In this document: positions 17,609 through 25,864 of the stretch, in pieces | Layout: the number at the start of each line of letters is the position of its first letter | Numbering within the stretch: the stretch's first letter is position 1 | From: F23-D06 sp947165685 | Lineage (GTDB): Bacteria > Bacteroidota > Bacteroidia > Bacteroidales > WCHB1-69 | Direction of reading: 5' to 3' | DNA: 64,000 nucleotides | Assembly: GCA_947165685.1 (NCBI GenBank) | Contig: CAMVBK010000015.1 | Span: 1-64,000, forward strand | Notes under the pieces: model-generated | What the model was told of the DNA's origin: nothing | Seen by the model: the letters and a program-made list of their open reading frames with translations, nothing else | Database searches by the model: none | Translations under genes and position numbers: made by a program

Positions 17609-18622
17609 ATGAAAATAGTACATGTCATATCGGATGGAATGGACAGGGAACGGGTGGAGCGGTTGATTTGTTTTCTCCCGCAAAATTTTGAGCATCAGTT
17701 GATTACAGCAAATGAATTGGCTGAGGCAACCAAGGATGCGGATGTCGTGCATGCCCACCGGTGGTTCGGTTGTGGGGAGGCGGCGTGGCAGCGTATCGCG
17801 GAGCAGGGCACTCATGTCCCGTACGTGATGGACATTGTGCAGTCCGACCTGGCGGCCTACCGGAAACAGCCCTTTTTCCTCCACAAGCGAGCTCACCAGG
17901 TATTGGAGAGCGCTGAGCGGGTGATATTCACGACCCCCATGCAACAGGATTTCCTGTCAGAGCATCTGCCTGCCGCCATCGCCGACCATGCCTTCGCCCA
18001 GTCGTCGCTTCTGTATGAGACCCTGCCGCCGTTTTGGTTAGACAATCTGCGCATTCATCCGCCAACAGCGTTGGTCCACATCAAATTATTGTACGTAGGG
18101 GCGATAACGGCCGACTGTCGGTTGGATGTTTTGCTGCAGGCTGTCGAGCGGATTCGCCGCCGGAACTACGAAGTTTCGCTCACAATGGCGGAGGACAAGG
18201 TGGAAGAGGGCGGATTTAGGGCTAAAATGTTGCGTGAGGTCCAAAAAAACAGCTATTTGCGGTTTGAGGAGGCCGACACGGAAGGAAAGCGTTTGGAACT
18301 CTACCGCAACCACGACATATTGGTGCAGACCGATGCGGGCGTTACCTCCATTTTGCGTTACGCGGAGGCGCTCTCGCAGGGGCTGCCGCTGGTTTATGCG
18401 CGGGGCGGCATCTTTGACGGCGTTTTCAAAGAGGGTACGGCCGGCTATGCGGTGAACCCGAAAAGTGCTTCCGAATTGGCGGAAAAAATCCTCGCTATCA
18501 GCGAACTTTTTGGTACAATCGAACAGCATATCAGTCGGTTGCATCCGCTCGGTCTTTTCGACGGACGGGAAGTGGCCGCGCATTGGGGGCATCTGTACGA
18601 GAATGTCGCCAAATTGCGCTGA
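17609..18622 (+). CDS. GT-B glycosyltransferase (family 4-like)
   Basis: A 337-residue protein with two Rossmann-like halves. Seen: MKIVHVISDG at the start, a DADVVHAHRWFG segment at about 43-54, LLYVGAITADCRLDVLLQAV (about 155-174) opening the donor-binding half, and YAEALSQGLPLVYARGGIFDG (about 250-270), which resembles the E-x7-E donor region of GT4 enzymes though reduced. It would transfer an unidentified sugar in the cytosol. It follows the deacetylase gene after a repeat spacer and converges with the metallopeptidase gene, only 4 bp between stops. Confidence 0.7.
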   Translation: MKIVHVISDGMDRERVERLICFLPQNFEHQLITANELAEATKDADVVHAHRWFGCGEAAWQRIAEQGTHVPYVMDIVQSDLAAYRKQPFFLHKRAHQVLESAERVIFTTPMQQDFLSEHLPAAIADHAFAQSSLLYETLPPFWLDNLRIHPPTALVHIKLLYVGAITADCRLDVLLQAVERIRRRNYEVSLTMAEDKVEEGGFRAKMLREVQKNSYLRFEEADTEGKRLELYRNHDILVQTDAGVTSILRYAEALSQGLPLVYARGGIFDGVFKEGTAGYAVNPKSASELAEKILAISELFGTIEQHISRLHPLGLFDGREVAAHWGHLYENVAKLR

Positions 18623-18626
18623 AACG

Positions 18627-19064
18627 TCAGAGAATCTTTTTCAGAAATCGGTCGTATTTCTCTCCCACAGTGAGTTTGGCATATTCCCGCCAGCCCTCTG
18701 CAGGCTCCGTGCGGGCATAATCGAGGTCATTCTCGTGCGCGTAGGCCTCCATCTCAAAAGGGTTGGCATAGTAAGCAAACTGGGAGCCATAACGTAACGG
18801 TCTGTTTTTCAAGTAGAAATAAATGTAGCGGAGATAATAGCAGAGCCATGAATTGTGCGTGGAAACCGCCTGCTTCACATGAATCCATTCGTGGTGAAGC
18901 AGGATTTGGCCGCTGAGGTTTGTCTTTTGCGCTTCCCAAAGCCCGAAATTGCGCCGGTGGATGAGGATGCGCCCGAAAAAGGTGATGGCGAAATAGCCTT
19001 TCGGAGGAAGGAAACGGCTGGCACGGACGGTGATGCAGCTGTATTTGTCCGGACGTCTGACCAT
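18627..19064 (-). CDS. small HExxH-motif protein, putative metallopeptidase
   Basis: A 145-residue protein with ILLHHEWIHVKQ (about 54-65), giving HEWIH, an HExxH zinc site; in the M56/BlaR1 and SprT groups a downstream acidic residue completes the site, and FEMEAYAHENDLDY (about 103-116) is a good candidate here. The Tyr-rich middle could be a membrane-proximal helix. Start ATG 19064 lies 5 bp after the stop of the phosphatase-family gene, so the two are co-transcribed with rhomboid first. A longer open frame runs upstream but is the shadow of the neighbour. Proteolytic function is inferred from the motif only. Confidence 0.65.
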   Translation of the reverse strand: MVRRPDKYSCITVRASRFLPPKGYFAITFFGRILIHRRNFGLWEAQKTNLSGQILLHHEWIHVKQAVSTHNSWLCYYLRYIYFYLKNRPLRYGSQFAYYANPFEMEAYAHENDLDYARTEPAEGWREYAKLTVGEKYDRFLKKIL

Positions 19065-19069
19065 TTCGG

Positions 19070-20221
19070 CTAATTTTTCTTCACAATAGAGATGTAGGAG
19101 TAGATGGGGTAATGGTCGGAGACGGCGAGCTCCTTGCACACGGTGTATTGGAAGTCGTTGAACTGCTTGTCGTGGGCGATGTAGTCGATGCGGTAGGCGG
19201 GGAAGTTTCCGCCGATGTAGGTGGTTCCAGTGCCCTTGCCGCTGCCCCGGAAAGCGTCTTTCAGCCCCTGCATGAGCTTGCCGTAGCTGTAGGAGGCGGG
19301 CGAGTCGTTGAAGTCGCCGCAGAGAATGACCGGATAGGGGCATTCGCTGATATGCGTGTGGATGTTCTTGGCCTGGTGCTGTCGCAGTTCGTAAGCCGCT
19401 GAAATCTTCCTCGACAGCTTCTGTGCCTTGTTGTTGAAGGATGAGTCGTAGGATCCAGCCCAAATCGCCTTGCCGGTCTCGTAGTCCGCGCTGTCCAAGT
19501 GCATGGAGGCCAAGTGGATGTTATAGACCCGCAGCGTGTCGCCGTTGTAGCGAATGTCAACGTACATCGACTTGTTGCTGGACGACTCGGTGGTATCGAC
19601 GATGCCGCCTCCTACAATCCGGTATTTGCTGAAGATAGCCATTCCAAACTGGTAGCCCAGCTTGTTCTTGTAGGGAAGCACCACCTTGTGGGTTCGCTCA
19701 TTGTCCTTGACATTCAGCGCGTTGAGGATGGCTTCAGTGGAACGGAATCCGGTTTTGCCGTTCGGGTCGTAACTGTATTCCTGGAGGCAAAGGATGTCGG
19801 GCTTCTCGTTCTGCAAGAAATGAACTACCTGCCGGTTCAGCGACAACTGTTCATCGCTGTAGATGTTGAAAGCCTTGGCATTGTAGCTCATCACTTTCAG
19901 ACAATTGACGCACACTTCGGGCTTTTCGATGCCGCGGAACTGGAAATGCTTATCTATATTATTGACATTCAGTATGATGACGAACACCGGAACAATAGCC
20001 CAAGAGAAGTCCACAACCAACCAGATGGCAGTGAGAACAAAGTTGGCGATGAGCAGGTAGGGGAAGAAGAGGCCACAGTAAGCGATGATACTGGAGAGCG
20101 AAGGCGGGAGAAGTTTCGCCAGAAAGGAGAACAGAAGCCCTATGGCGGCCAGGACTGTGAGCACGATGAGTAGCAATTTGCCTGCTTTTTTCAGCAGGGC
20201 ACCTCTTTTCTTCTTTGCCAT
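19070..20221 (-). CDS. endonuclease/exonuclease/phosphatase family membrane protein
   Basis: A 383-residue protein with an N-terminal region of two to three hydrophobic segments (about 15-100) followed by an EEP-fold catalytic domain. Catalytic motifs are present: ILCLQEYSY (Glu), VILCGDFNDSPASYSYG (Asp/Asn), YRIDYIAHD and SDHYPIYSYISI (terminal Asp-His). The fold covers nucleases, phospholipases and phosphatases; a membrane-anchored form next to rhomboid is common in Bacteroidetes and its substrate is not known. The ATG follows the rhomboid stop by 3 bp. Confidence 0.8.
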   Translation of the reverse strand: MAKKKRGALLKKAGKLLLIVLTVLAAIGLLFSFLAKLLPPSLSSIIAYCGLFFPYLLIANFVLTAIWLVVDFSWAIVPVFVIILNVNNIDKHFQFRGIEKPEVCVNCLKVMSYNAKAFNIYSDEQLSLNRQVVHFLQNEKPDILCLQEYSYDPNGKTGFRSTEAILNALNVKDNERTHKVVLPYKNKLGYQFGMAIFSKYRIVGGGIVDTTESSSNKSMYVDIRYNGDTLRVYNIHLASMHLDSADYETGKAIWAGSYDSSFNNKAQKLSRKISAAYELRQHQAKNIHTHISECPYPVILCGDFNDSPASYSYGKLMQGLKDAFRGSGKGTGTTYIGGNFPAYRIDYIAHDKQFNDFQYTVCKELAVSDHYPIYSYISIVKKN

Positions 20222-20224
20222 GTC

Positions 20225-21310
20225 TTACTTTTGCGAATAGTGGAACAGGAAATCCTTCTCCTCAGCGGTCAGCGCGTCGTAACCGCTTTTGGAGATTTTG
20301 TCGAGAATCTCGTCGATGCGCTCCTTTTCCGCTTGGCGACGCGCGTTGAACTCCTCGTCGGAGAGCGGTCGTCCGCTTTCACGCGAGACGTAATACTTTG
20401 ACTTTGAAGTATTTTCCCTCTTTTTGAACGGCCATTTCCACTCCCGGTGCCGACTGTCGCCGCCTCCGTTGAATTGGTAGTAGGTCTGTTGTTGGCCCTG
20501 ACGCTCGTTGCGCCGCCAGAGCAAAATCAGCAGAATGCCGAAGACCATGCCGCCAAGATGCGCGAAGTGCGCCACGCCGTCGGCCGTGCCCATCACTCCG
20601 TACAGCAACTCAATGGCGCCGTAAATCAGCACAAACCACTTGGCTTTGATGGGCAGAAGGAAATAAACGTATATCATGGAGTTGGGGAACATCATGCCGA
20701 AAGCCAACAGCACGCCATAGACCGCACCCGATGCGCCGATCAGTATGAATTGGTTCAAGTAGTTGTCGCGGAGGGACATGGTGGCGGTCACCAGTTCATT
20801 CAGCGAATCCGGATTTTGCTGCAAATAGTTGTAGTTGTTCAGCAGTGAACTCTTGATTTGTGCAATCTGGTTGTTTTCAACAAGATAGCGGTATGTCTCA
20901 GCCGATGGCGCGTCCAAGAACTGATTGAAGAGCGCCATCGTAGGGCCGATTTCCACAAAGGTGATCACATAGTGCGTGACGGCCGCTCCGATGCCGGTGA
21001 TAAGGTAGTAAATCAGAAACTTTTTCGTGCCCCACGCATTCTCCACGGCCGCTCCGAACATCCACAGGGCGAACATGTTGAAAAACAGGTGCATGAAGTT
21101 GCCGTGCATGAACATGTAAGTAATGAACTGCCACACGTGGAAGTCCGGCGCACCGAAGTAATGCAACCCTAACCACTGGTTCAGGTCGCAAATGCCTGAC
21201 CGCAGGAATACAAAAGTGGCGAAATACAGTAACGTATTGATGATGAGAAGGTTCTTCACCCCTTTCGGCAGGATGTTGAACCCGCCCATGCTGATTTGTC
21301 CATTGTTCAT
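20225..21310 (-). CDS. rhomboid family intramembrane serine protease
   Basis: A 361-residue protein with six hydrophobic segments and the rhomboid catalytic dyad: Ser194 in ILIGASGAVYGVLLAFG and His251 in VAHFAHLGGMVFG. Earlier signatures are FMHGNFMHLFFNMFALWMFG (67-86), including the oxyanion-side HGNFMH. A loop of about 65 residues (118-183) separates the third and fourth helices, longer than in GlpG but usual in Bacteroidetes. The C-terminal 90 residues are charged and cytosolic. First gene of a three-gene minus-strand operon; its leader is the same two-part repeat seen before glyS. Confidence 0.93.
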   Translation of the reverse strand: MNNGQISMGGFNILPKGVKNLLIINTLLYFATFVFLRSGICDLNQWLGLHYFGAPDFHVWQFITYMFMHGNFMHLFFNMFALWMFGAAVENAWGTKKFLIYYLITGIGAAVTHYVITFVEIGPTMALFNQFLDAPSAETYRYLVENNQIAQIKSSLLNNYNYLQQNPDSLNELVTATMSLRDNYLNQFILIGASGAVYGVLLAFGMMFPNSMIYVYFLLPIKAKWFVLIYGAIELLYGVMGTADGVAHFAHLGGMVFGILLILLWRRNERQGQQQTYYQFNGGGDSRHREWKWPFKKRENTSKSKYYVSRESGRPLSDEEFNARRQAEKERIDEILDKISKSGYDALTAEEKDFLFHYSQK

Positions 21311-21426
21311 ATTATTGGGTTAATGGGTTAATGGGGTATTGGGTTATTGGGTTAAGTTCTTAGTTCTTAGCTCTTAGTTCTTAGTTCTTAGTTATAGTCC
21401 TTAGTTATAGTCATAGTCATAGTTAT
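21311..21426 (-). repeat. AACTAAG / AACCCAATA two-part repeat leader of the rhomboid gene
   Basis: Read on the minus (coding) strand: GACTATRAC-type units, then about five AACTAAGA heptamer/octamers, then TTAACCCAATAACCCAATA with variants, ending AATAAT just before ATG. Order and orientation equal the glyS leader at 6068-6139. Confidence 0.85.
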
Positions 21427-21483
21427 GACTTTTTCGCGGGTGCAAAAATAGTAAAAAATATGGTTTTTTACGTTGGAAAAGGT

Positions 21484-21491
21484 TACTTTTG
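21484..21491 (+). promoter_or_regulatory. -7 promoter element TACTTTTG for aroA
   Basis: TAnnTTTG match whose end is 17 bp before the ATG at 21509. An in-frame ATG at 21473 lies upstream of it and is therefore not the start. Confidence 0.65.
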
Positions 21492-21508
21492 CCTTAAAAT
21501 TCTGCTTT

Positions 21509-22687
21509 ATGCGTTTTGACATACAACTTCCTGATTGTAAAAGCATTAGGATTCGAGAGCTGGTGAAGTCGTTTGTGATGCGGAGAGCGTTGTTGCCGTT
21601 TTCCGACACCGATTGCCATGATGTCGGGGTGACGGGCCGCGCACTGCGCACAATCTTGGAGGCGACATCCTCGTCCAAAACCGGCCTTTGCACCGTGGAT
21701 GTGGAGGACTGCGGTGCAGCCTACCGCTTTCTGATGCCCCTGCTCGCGCTCACGCCCGGACAGTGGCTGCTCACCGGCACTTCGCGACTCCTGCAACGCC
21801 CGATTTCCCCGTTAGTGACTGCTCTTCAGGGGATTGGCGCTAACATTCGGCGGACGGAAAAAGGCTGGGAAGTGTCGGGACAGCCGCTGCATGCCGCTGT
21901 GCTGAAAATCGACTCCTCCCTCTCTTCGCAGATGGCCTCCGCCCTGGTGCTCTCCGCGCCGTTGCTCGGGCTCCGCACCTTGCATCTTGCCTCGACAGAC
22001 ATTCCCTCCCTCTCTTACCTGCGCATGACACTGGCCTGCACACGCGATTATCCTGTGGAGGTCCCGGGAATTGAAGTTCCGGAAACGCCGGTGGGAGCCG
22101 TCGGCGACTGGAGTGCCGCATTGTTCTGGTTTGCGCACGCCTGTCTGCACCCTGGAAACGAATACTCTCTCCGCCCGCTGTCCGAAAAATCCATACAGCC
22201 AGATTCCGCTATTTTGAATTGGTTCAAAGATTTCGGCATATCTATTTCAAGTGATAATTCAAGTGTGTTGATTCGCGCCAGCGCACAGCCGAGAAAAGTT
22301 AAGCTTACATTAGAGATGCGCGACAATCTCGACACAGTGCCCGTGATGGCGGCTTTGGCGGCCTTGCTGCCCGCTGATGTCACGTTCCAAAATGTCGGGA
22401 ACCTGCGCTACAAGGAATCGGACCGACTGCACGCGTTAGCCACTCAACTTGCTCCGTTTGCGGAAATCAGGGTCGAGGGGTCGTCGTTGCATGTCGTGGG
22501 GAAAGGATGCCGGCCTGGTGCTAATCCGTCTTTTGACACGTGCCATGACCACCGGTTGGCGATGGCTTTCCTGCTTTTCGGCTCGCAAGCCATGTTGAAC
22601 GATGTGGAATGCCTGCGGAAGTCTTATCCTGCTTTGATGGAGACGTTACTCCTCGTTGAGCACGGGCTTGCCCCAGAAGCGGAGTAG
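21509..22687 (+). CDS. aroA: 3-phosphoshikimate 1-carboxyvinyltransferase (EPSP synthase), divergent
   Basis: Sixth step of the shikimate pathway, joining PEP to shikimate 3-phosphate. 392 residues, somewhat short. The best matches are in the second half: MRDNLDTVPVMAALAALLP (about 270-288), GNLRYKESDRLHALATQL (KESDR corresponds to the KETDR motif) and CHDHRLAMAFLLFG, all typical. The first half is poorly conserved: the usual KSxSNRAL opening appears as KSIRIRELVKSF and the SGTTxR region as DCGAAYRFLMPLL. Divergent AroA of this sort is known in Bacteroidetes, but activity should be treated as inferred. Its last 42 bp overlap the convergent BatA-type gene. Confidence 0.8.
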   Translation: MRFDIQLPDCKSIRIRELVKSFVMRRALLPFSDTDCHDVGVTGRALRTILEATSSSKTGLCTVDVEDCGAAYRFLMPLLALTPGQWLLTGTSRLLQRPISPLVTALQGIGANIRRTEKGWEVSGQPLHAAVLKIDSSLSSQMASALVLSAPLLGLRTLHLASTDIPSLSYLRMTLACTRDYPVEVPGIEVPETPVGAVGDWSAALFWFAHACLHPGNEYSLRPLSEKSIQPDSAILNWFKDFGISISSDNSSVLIRASAQPRKVKLTLEMRDNLDTVPVMAALAALLPADVTFQNVGNLRYKESDRLHALATQLAPFAEIRVEGSSLHVVGKGCRPGANPSFDTCHDHRLAMAFLLFGSQAMLNDVECLRKSYPALMETLLLVEHGLAPEAE

Positions 22688-24697
22688 CGCGATTTCGGCG
22701 AGGAAGCAGAGCAGGGCAAGGATCAGGAACCAGGGCCATAGGGCTCTCCCGTTCAGCCGGTCGCTCACGCTCTTGGCGATGTTCTTGGTGTCGGCGCTGG
22801 TGACCGAGAAGTGGTCGCCTAACTCGCCAGCCATCTTCTTCAGTTCGCTCTCGTCGTAGCAGGAGAGGTCCGACTCGCGTCGGCTCAGGTTGAAGGCCAG
22901 CGTGCCAAGAGGCTGATCGCCGCGCAGGAGGTCGTACCAGTCGCTCGAATGCGCCTGGTTGTGGAAAAACAAAGCAGTTTCGTTACCTAATCGCCGCTGC
23001 TCAGGGATGAACTCCTCGTTGCCCTTGCGCGCCCGCAGCACGATGGCTTCGTCAGAGCGGTCGCTCGGTAATGTCACGCGCTGCATCTGATCGACCCCGA
23101 TGATGTTGTAGAGCTTCTGTTGCGCCGCGTTCATGATGCCGATGTTGTGTAACGGCACGAAAAAGAGCGCGTGCCGGTGGGCGTTGCCCCAGTCGTCGCT
23201 CAACGCTACAGAAGACAGTATAACTTTCCCGTTCTCAACAGGATAGGCGACGAGCAGGGGGGAGTTGTCCTCCAAGGCCATGATCAGCTCACTGCCATTC
23301 GAGCCGCCCGCAATACTGTAGTGCTGAAGGGTCTGCGGCATGTCGATGCGGGCATCCTGTGTCTCGATTGCCCCCTTGAAGTAGATGCTTTCAATGTTCA
23401 GCATCTTGCATTTCAAGGCGTTCTTCACGATGTTGCCGTAATGCGCCGCCCCGAGGTTCTGCAAAAGGTTGTTCAAGCTGTTGTCAGCCTTGGCAGAAGG
23501 GAACACCAGAAGGGTTCCGCCAGCCTTCACGAACTTGGACAGCTCGTCGCCCAGTCCGGACGAGACGCTCGGCACTTCGCTGAGCACCACCACGTCGCTT
23601 TCGCGCAGCGCCGTGTAGTTGATTTGTTGGTAGCTCATCTGCTGGAATGTGAACACGGAGTCCTTGCCGTAGAGCGCGGTCAGGAAGCGGTTGGGCTCTT
23701 TGTCGTAAATAACAGACACAGAGCTGTTTTCGGTCACATTATAGGTGAAATAGAGGTCGTTGTCGAAAGTGATCGGCGCATCTTCGACACTCACTTTCCC
23801 GCTGTTGGCCCCTGGCTCGTCAATGCGGTAGGTCAGGTGGCAGTCGGTAAAGCTCCCCGGAGCGATGTCGATAGCGGCAATAGCCTTTTGTTTTTCGTTA
23901 ACATGCAGTTTCACAGGCACTTTCTGCACCTCTTCCGACCCATAGTTGTGGATACGGGCAACAAGGGTGACGGTGTTGTCGAGCTTGAACACCGGACTCA
24001 GGAACCAGCAGCTGTCGATGCCCACGTTGGCGGGTTGTTCGGCAGGCGTGGGAATGAGTCCGACATGCGTCGAGGAGTCCCCGCGCAGTGCGCTCATGTC
24101 GAAGTTGTTCTTCTGGAAGTCAGAGATGTAGTATCGGATGACGTTCTCCTTGCCAGACGACTGTAGCGTGTGTCCTTCAAATGCGCGTATCTCCTTGAAC
24201 GTATGGCTGTTTGGGGAGACAGCGATGCGGTCGAGCATCTCCAAAACCTGGTCTTTGTTGAGCAGGTGCGACTCCTCGCCGGTGAAGTCCTGCGTGGTGA
24301 GCACGAACTCGTCGGAGAAGTCGAAGGCCTGCACGATGCCCTTGGCGGCATCGACGGCGTCGTAGAGGCGGGAACCGTTCCGGCTCTCGCTCTCCATGGA
24401 GTAGGAATTGTCCACGAATATGGAGACCACGTTGCCTTTCTTGGCCGACTTGCTGCCGCTGCGCAAGAAGGGCTGCGCACATGCGAGTACGAGGCAGGCA
24501 ATACCTAAAACCCTGAGCAATAACACAATAAGCTGCTGTATCTGGGAGGCGCGTTTCGTCTTCTTCTGGATGTCCTCCAGCATTTTCACGTTGGAGAAAT
24601 AGACGGTCTTGTATCTTCTGAAATTGAAAAGATGTATGATAATCGGGACCAGGACGGCCGCGAGTCCGATGAGCATCAGCGGGTTGGTGAATGACAT
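22646..24697 (-). CDS. BatA-domain / VWA-like membrane protein
   Basis: A 683-residue inner-membrane protein. It opens with the BatA (aerotolerance regulator) N-terminal domain: MSFTNPLMLIGLAAVLVPII followed by HLFNFRR, and a second helix at about 54-75. A von Willebrand A-like region starts at VVSIFVDNSYSMES (90-103) with the D-x-S-x-S MIDAS motif (Asp96, Ser98, Ser100), and a last hydrophobic helix precedes GKPVLNEE. Bacteroidetes encode several such proteins near BatABCDE/MoxR loci; here no MoxR neighbour is present. Function unknown beyond cell-envelope location. The 3' end overlaps aroA by 42 bp on the opposite strand. Confidence 0.8.
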   Translation of the reverse strand: MSFTNPLMLIGLAAVLVPIIIHLFNFRRYKTVYFSNVKMLEDIQKKTKRASQIQQLIVLLLRVLGIACLVLACAQPFLRSGSKSAKKGNVVSIFVDNSYSMESESRNGSRLYDAVDAAKGIVQAFDFSDEFVLTTQDFTGEESHLLNKDQVLEMLDRIAVSPNSHTFKEIRAFEGHTLQSSGKENVIRYYISDFQKNNFDMSALRGDSSTHVGLIPTPAEQPANVGIDSCWFLSPVFKLDNTVTLVARIHNYGSEEVQKVPVKLHVNEKQKAIAAIDIAPGSFTDCHLTYRIDEPGANSGKVSVEDAPITFDNDLYFTYNVTENSSVSVIYDKEPNRFLTALYGKDSVFTFQQMSYQQINYTALRESDVVVLSEVPSVSSGLGDELSKFVKAGGTLLVFPSAKADNSLNNLLQNLGAAHYGNIVKNALKCKMLNIESIYFKGAIETQDARIDMPQTLQHYSIAGGSNGSELIMALEDNSPLLVAYPVENGKVILSSVALSDDWGNAHRHALFFVPLHNIGIMNAAQQKLYNIIGVDQMQRVTLPSDRSDEAIVLRARKGNEEFIPEQRRLGNETALFFHNQAHSSDWYDLLRGDQPLGTLAFNLSRRESDLSCYDESELKKMAGELGDHFSVTSADTKNIAKSVSDRLNGRALWPWFLILALLCFLAEIALLRFWGKPVLNEE

Positions 24698-24733
24698 ATT
24701 TCCTTACTGTTTTGATTCTTTTTTTTCGGGCGG

Positions 24734-24741
24734 CAAAAATA
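24734..24741 (-). promoter_or_regulatory. -7 promoter element TATTTTTG (minus strand) for the BatA-type gene
   Basis: CAAAAATA on the plus strand, that is TATTTTTG on the minus, 36 bp before the ATG at 24697. It sits back to back with the greA promoter. Confidence 0.65.
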
Positions 24742-24758
24742 CGAAATTTCGCGGGTGT

Positions 24759-24792
24759 TTTGCCCCGTACATGTTTTAAATTTGTATATTTG
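24759..24792 (+). promoter_or_regulatory. complete -33/-7 promoter of the greA-type gene
   Basis: TTTG (24759-24762), 22 bp spacer, TATATTTG (24785-24792). This is one of two complete Bacteroidetes-type promoters in the window; the ATG follows 19 bp later. Confidence 0.75.
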
Positions 24793-24811
24793 CGCCCTTA
24801 AAATCATCGCT

Positions 24812-25309
24812 ATGAGCAGAGGCTTTGTAAAAGAAGGCGACCAGGAGGAGGTCCCATTAGTGACACCGAGAGCGTTTCTTCCTGCGGGGGTGGAGAATTT
24901 CGTCACTTCCGCCGGTTTGGAGGAGCTGAAGTCGGAACGCGAGGAAATCCTGCAGGAGCGCAAACAGTACGAAGGGGTTGACAACAACGATGCCCGGGTG
25001 AACAACAACTACCTGACGGCCAAGCTCCGGCAGTTGGAGGAACGTATCCGCACCGCCCGTGTGCTCGATTATGACCCGCAAAGACAGCAAGATGTCGCTT
25101 TCGGAGCGACTATCGAGTTTAAAAATCTGAAAAACAATCAAATAGCAAAATATCAAATTGTCGGGGTGGATGAAGCGAACATCATGCAGGGGAAGATTTC
25201 GTTCCTGTCTCCGTTGAGCAAAGTGCTGATGAACAAGCGGGTAGGGGAAGTGGTGACGTTCAATACCCCACAGGGAGAGGTGCGCATGGAGATTTTAGCG
25301 ATTCGTTGA
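24812..25309 (+). CDS. GreA/GreB-family transcription elongation factor
   Basis: A 165-residue factor that rescues backtracked RNA polymerase by stimulating transcript cleavage. Order: a short N-terminal extension with Pro residues, a helical coiled-coil hairpin (about 32-85: GLEELKSEREEILQE ... LTAKLRQLEERIRTARV) whose tip NNDARVNNN carries acidic residues as in Gre factors, and the C-terminal FKBP-like domain from VAFGATIEFKN to LSPLSKVLMNKRVGEVV and FNTPQGEVRMEI. It is distinct from the standard ~157-residue greA start (no MxxxPxT), so it is probably the second, GreB-like paralogue of Bacteroidetes. The upstream in-frame ATG at 24755 precedes the promoter and is rejected. Confidence 0.88.
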   Translation: MSRGFVKEGDQEEVPLVTPRAFLPAGVENFVTSAGLEELKSEREEILQERKQYEGVDNNDARVNNNYLTAKLRQLEERIRTARVLDYDPQRQQDVAFGATIEFKNLKNNQIAKYQIVGVDEANIMQGKISFLSPLSKVLMNKRVGEVVTFNTPQGEVRMEILAIR

Positions 25310-25320
25310 AGAACCCTCGC

Positions 25321-25761
25321 CTACAAGAATTTCACAATTCGCTCCAAAAACTCCGCATCCGTGCGGTCGAAAGTGCGAAGACGGTCGCTGTCGATGTCGA
25401 GGACGGCGATGATTTCGCTGTTCTGGAAGACAGGGACCACGATTTCGCTTTTGGAGGCGGATGAGCAGGCGATGTGTCCGGGGAACTGCTCCACATCCTC
25501 TACTACCACGGTGCGCTGTTCCTTCCAGGCGGTGCCGCACACTCCGCGCCCGTAGCCGATGCGCGTGCAGGCGAGCGGCCCCTGGAACGGTCCGAGCAGC
25601 AGCTCGTTCCCTTGCACGCGGTAGAACCCCGTCCACCAGAATCCGAACGTCTCATGCAGCATCGCCGCCATGTTCGCCATGTTCGCAATGAGATCCACCT
25701 CTTTGTCCATCACCGCCTCGATCTGCGGGAGAAGGCTTTCGTATTTTTCTTTCTTGTTCAT
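25321..25761 (-). CDS. msrC: free methionine-(R)-sulfoxide reductase (GAF domain)
   Basis: A 146-residue GAF-domain enzyme that reduces free methionine R-sulfoxide, part of oxidative damage repair in the cytosol. The three cysteines of the family are Cys65 (PLACTRIGYG), Cys75 (GRGVCGTAW) and Cys99 (GHIACSSASKSEIVVP); their spacing (10 and 24) is the same as in E. coli fRMsr (84, 94, 118). VLDIDS follows as usual. ATG 25761 is chosen; an upstream in-frame ATG would add nine repeat-encoded residues. It converges on the Gre-factor gene with 11 bp between stops. Confidence 0.93.
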   Translation of the reverse strand: MNKKEKYESLLPQIEAVMDKEVDLIANMANMAAMLHETFGFWWTGFYRVQGNELLLGPFQGPLACTRIGYGRGVCGTAWKEQRTVVVEDVEQFPGHIACSSASKSEIVVPVFQNSEIIAVLDIDSDRLRTFDRTDAEFLERIVKFL

Positions 25762-25790
25762 ATAGTTATAGTCATTCGTCATAGTCATTC
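25762..25790 (-). repeat. GACTATRAC-type short repeat leader of msrC
   Basis: On the coding (minus) strand GAATGACTATGACGAATGAC then TATAACTAT runs into the ATG. The same GACTATRAC unit forms the outer part of the rhomboid leader. Short, so less certain than the other arrays. Confidence 0.5.
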
Positions 25791-25791
25791 G

Positions 25792-25843
25792 CTGCCCCCA
25801 GGGCTCGCTTCGCTACATAGGCCGGGCTTTCAGCCCTTTTTGG
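25792..25843. repeat. hairpin intergenic repeat element
   Basis: Stem GGGCT-ttc-AGCCC (25824-25836) followed by five T, and an outer CCAGGGCTCGCTTCGC segment. On the other strand it reads AAGGGCTGAAAGCCCGG then GTAGCGAAGCGAGCCC. The hairpin plus GCGAAGCG core resembles the element at 11579-11709. On the plus strand the T-run could end read-through transcripts from the Gre-factor gene. I judge it a dispersed intergenic repeat, not a gene. Confidence 0.5.
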
Positions 25844-25864
25844 AATTTTTTTGGGGGTGGGACA

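Noticed and set aside
18627..19463. Extended N-terminus for the HExxH protein (278 codons)
   Set aside because: The upstream 133 codons are antisense-frame reading of the phosphatase-family gene on the same strand, Arg/His/Pro-rich; ATG 19064 gives the coherent protein.
25824..25841. Hairpin plus T-run as terminator of the acyl-CoA synthetase or msrC
   Set aside because: The T-run is on the plus strand while both flanking genes are on the minus; kept only as part of a repeat element.
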